Positions 4,718 through 5,918 of a stretch of 5,918 nucleotides of DNA are shown in pieces (the first letter of the stretch is position 1; each line of letters begins with the position of its first letter). The stretch covers positions 1 to 5,918 of the forward strand of contig CALEYY010000278.1 of assembly GCA_937928295.1 (NCBI GenBank), in the 5' to 3' direction. This stretch comes from an uncultured Moraxellaceae bacterium. Its GTDB lineage: Bacteria > Pseudomonadota > Gammaproteobacteria > Pseudomonadales > Moraxellaceae. The notes below the pieces were generated by a model. The model saw only the letters and a list, made by a program, of their open reading frames with translations, did no database searches and was not told the origin of the DNA. Both the position numbers and the translations under genes were made by a program.

Positions 4718-5918
4718 ATGAATTTAACCGAACTGAAGAAAATGCCGATTGGCGAACTGATCAAGATCGCCGAAACGATGGGCCTGGAAAGCATGGCCCG
4801 CAACCGCAAGCAAGACATCATCTTCGCCATCCTGAAAACTCACGCCAAGAACGGTGAAGAGATCTATGGCGACGGTGTGCTGGAAATTCTGTCTGACGGC
4901 TTCGGCTTTCTGCGTTCATCGGAAGGTTCCTACCTGGCAGGCCCAGACGACATTTATGTCAGCCCGTCGCAAATTCGCCGCTTCAATCTGCGCACCGGCG
5001 ACACCATTACCGGCACGATTCGTCCGCCGAAAGAATCCGAGCGCTACTTCGCGCTGCTCAAGGTCAACCAGATCAACCTGGATTCGCCGGAAAGCGCCCG
5101 CAACAAGATTCTGTTTGAAAACCTGACGCCGCTGTTCCCGACGGTGCGCATGTTCATGGAGCTGGGCAACGGCTCCACGGAAGATGTCACCGCGCGCACC
5201 ATCGACCTCATTGCACCGTTCGGCAAGGGTCAGCGCTCGCTCATCGTGGCCCCGCCGAAAGCCGGTAAGACCATGCTTATGCAGACGCTGGCGCAGTCCA
5301 TCGCACGCAACAATCCGGACTCGTACCTGATTGTGCTGCTGATCGACGAGCGTCCGGAAGAAGTGACGGAAATGCAGCGCACGGTGCGCGGCGAAGTTGT
5401 GGCTTCAACCTTCGACGAACCGCCGGCTCGCCATGTGCAAGTCGCCGAGATGGTGCTGGAAAAGGCCAAGCGTCTGGTCGAGCACAAGAAGGATGTGGTC
5501 ATCCTGCTCGACTCCATCACTCGCCTGGCGCGTGCCTACAACACCGTCATCCCCAGCTCCGGCAAGGTGCTGACCGGCGGTGTGGACGCCCATGCGCTGG
5601 AGCGCCCAAAGCGCTTCTTCGGCGCGGCCCGTAACATCGAGGAAGGCGGCTCGCTGACCATCATCGCCACGGCGCTGATCGAAACCGGCTCGAAGATGGA
5701 CGAAGTCATCTTTGAAGAGTTCAAGGGCACCGGCAACCACGAAGTCAATCTGGATCGCCGCATCGCCGAGAAGCGCGTGTTCCCGGCCATCAACATCAAG
5801 AAGTCGGGGACCCGTCGCGAAGAGCGACTGATGGGCGAAGACGAGCTGAAGAAGGTCTGGATCCTGCGCAAGCTGCTGCACTCCATGGACGAAATTGCCG
5901 CCATCGAGTTCCTGCTCG
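4718..5918 (+). CDS. rho: Transcription termination factor Rho, 3'-truncated by the window edge
   Basis: Rho is the hexameric RNA-dependent ATPase and helicase that ends transcription of untranslated RNA. Four hundred codons are present, and alignment to the 419-residue E. coli protein suggests about 19 residues are cut off. The N-terminus MNLTELKKMP fixes the start, though only a weak GAAAG lies upstream. The primary RNA-binding fold has DGFGFLR (60-66, with Phe62 and Phe64) and Tyr80. The ATPase core has Walker A APPKAGKT (178-185, with Lys181 and Lys184), catalytic Glu211 in IDERPEE, Walker B VILLDS with Asp265, the Q-loop (about 278-290), the R-loop with Lys326, and arginine finger Arg366 (GTRREE). 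These positions equal the E. coli numbering exactly. Arg212, Ser266, Lys336 and Gly337, known bicyclomycin-contact positions, are retained. There is no insertion in the N-terminal domain such as some phyla carry. Confidence 0.98.
   Translation, partial: MNLTELKKMPIGELIKIAETMGLESMARNRKQDIIFAILKTHAKNGEEIYGDGVLEILSDGFGFLRSSEGSYLAGPDDIYVSPSQIRRFNLRTGDTITGTIRPPKESERYFALLKVNQINLDSPESARNKILFENLTPLFPTVRMFMELGNGSTEDVTARTIDLIAPFGKGQRSLIVAPPKAGKTMLMQTLAQSIARNNPDSYLIVLLIDERPEEVTEMQRTVRGEVVASTFDEPPARHVQVAEMVLEKAKRLVEHKKDVVILLDSITRLARAYNTVIPSSGKVLTGGVDAHALERPKRFFGAARNIEEGGSLTIIATALIETGSKMDEVIFEEFKGTGNHEVNLDRRIAEKRVFPAINIKKSGTRREERLMGEDELKKVWILRKLLHSMDEIAAIEFLL

Noticed and set aside
4618..4830. 70-codon minus-strand frame across the rho start
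   Set aside because: Its 5' half is antisense to the conserved rho N-terminus, it has no recognised motif, and it adds nothing to the rho leader explanation.
1..5918. CRISPR array, tRNA, insertion sequence, toxin-antitoxin or defence genes
   Set aside because: No repeat-spacer periodicity, tRNA-like fold, transposase motif or terminal repeats were seen. The window is almost entirely core genes with short gaps.

Overview
The window is a piece of a gammaproteobacterial chromosome of moderately high GC content, carrying core housekeeping genes. The order hemB(+) – ppk(+) – ppx(−) – trxA(+) – rho(+), with ppk and ppx convergent, matches the arrangement I recall from Pseudomonas and relatives and differs from the E. 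coli ppk-ppx operon. HemB is of the MVMVKPGMPYLD type seen in pseudomonads, and Rho is colinear with E. coli Rho residue for residue. I would not name the organism below class or order.

Layout. Positions 1-50 are not genomic: they are an Illumina P7/index/read-2 adapter fused to the contig end. Positions 51-330 hold the C-terminal quarter of hemB (porphobilinogen synthase), closed by a likely intrinsic terminator that overlaps its stop codon. The short gap at 331-418 carries a Pho-box-like array of CTGTCAT repeats in front of ppk (polyphosphate kinase, 419-2485). ppk converges with ppx (exopolyphosphatase, complement 2539-4044) across 53 bp that contain a strong imperfect stem-loop. A 150-bp divergent region (4045-4194) separates ppx from trxA and holds an extended −10 promoter and an inverted repeat. 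trxA (thioredoxin 1, 4195-4524) is followed by a compact hairpin without a U-tract. A C-rich, G-poor leader (about 4557-4640) resembling a Rho-utilisation site then precedes rho (4718 to the window end, lacking about 19 C-terminal residues).

How the genes fit together. ppk makes inorganic polyphosphate and ppx degrades it, so the central pair sets the polyphosphate pool; the Pho-like repeats suggest that synthesis is tied to phosphate starvation. The trxA-rho leader looks suited to Rho autoregulation, as known for rho in E. coli, and it also contains an unbroken 58-codon frame of uncertain status.

I found no mobile element, CRISPR array, RNA gene or novel multi-gene system. The observations worth following are regulatory (the ppk Pho array, the rho leader, the ppx/trxA divergent region) and technical (the adapter artefact).
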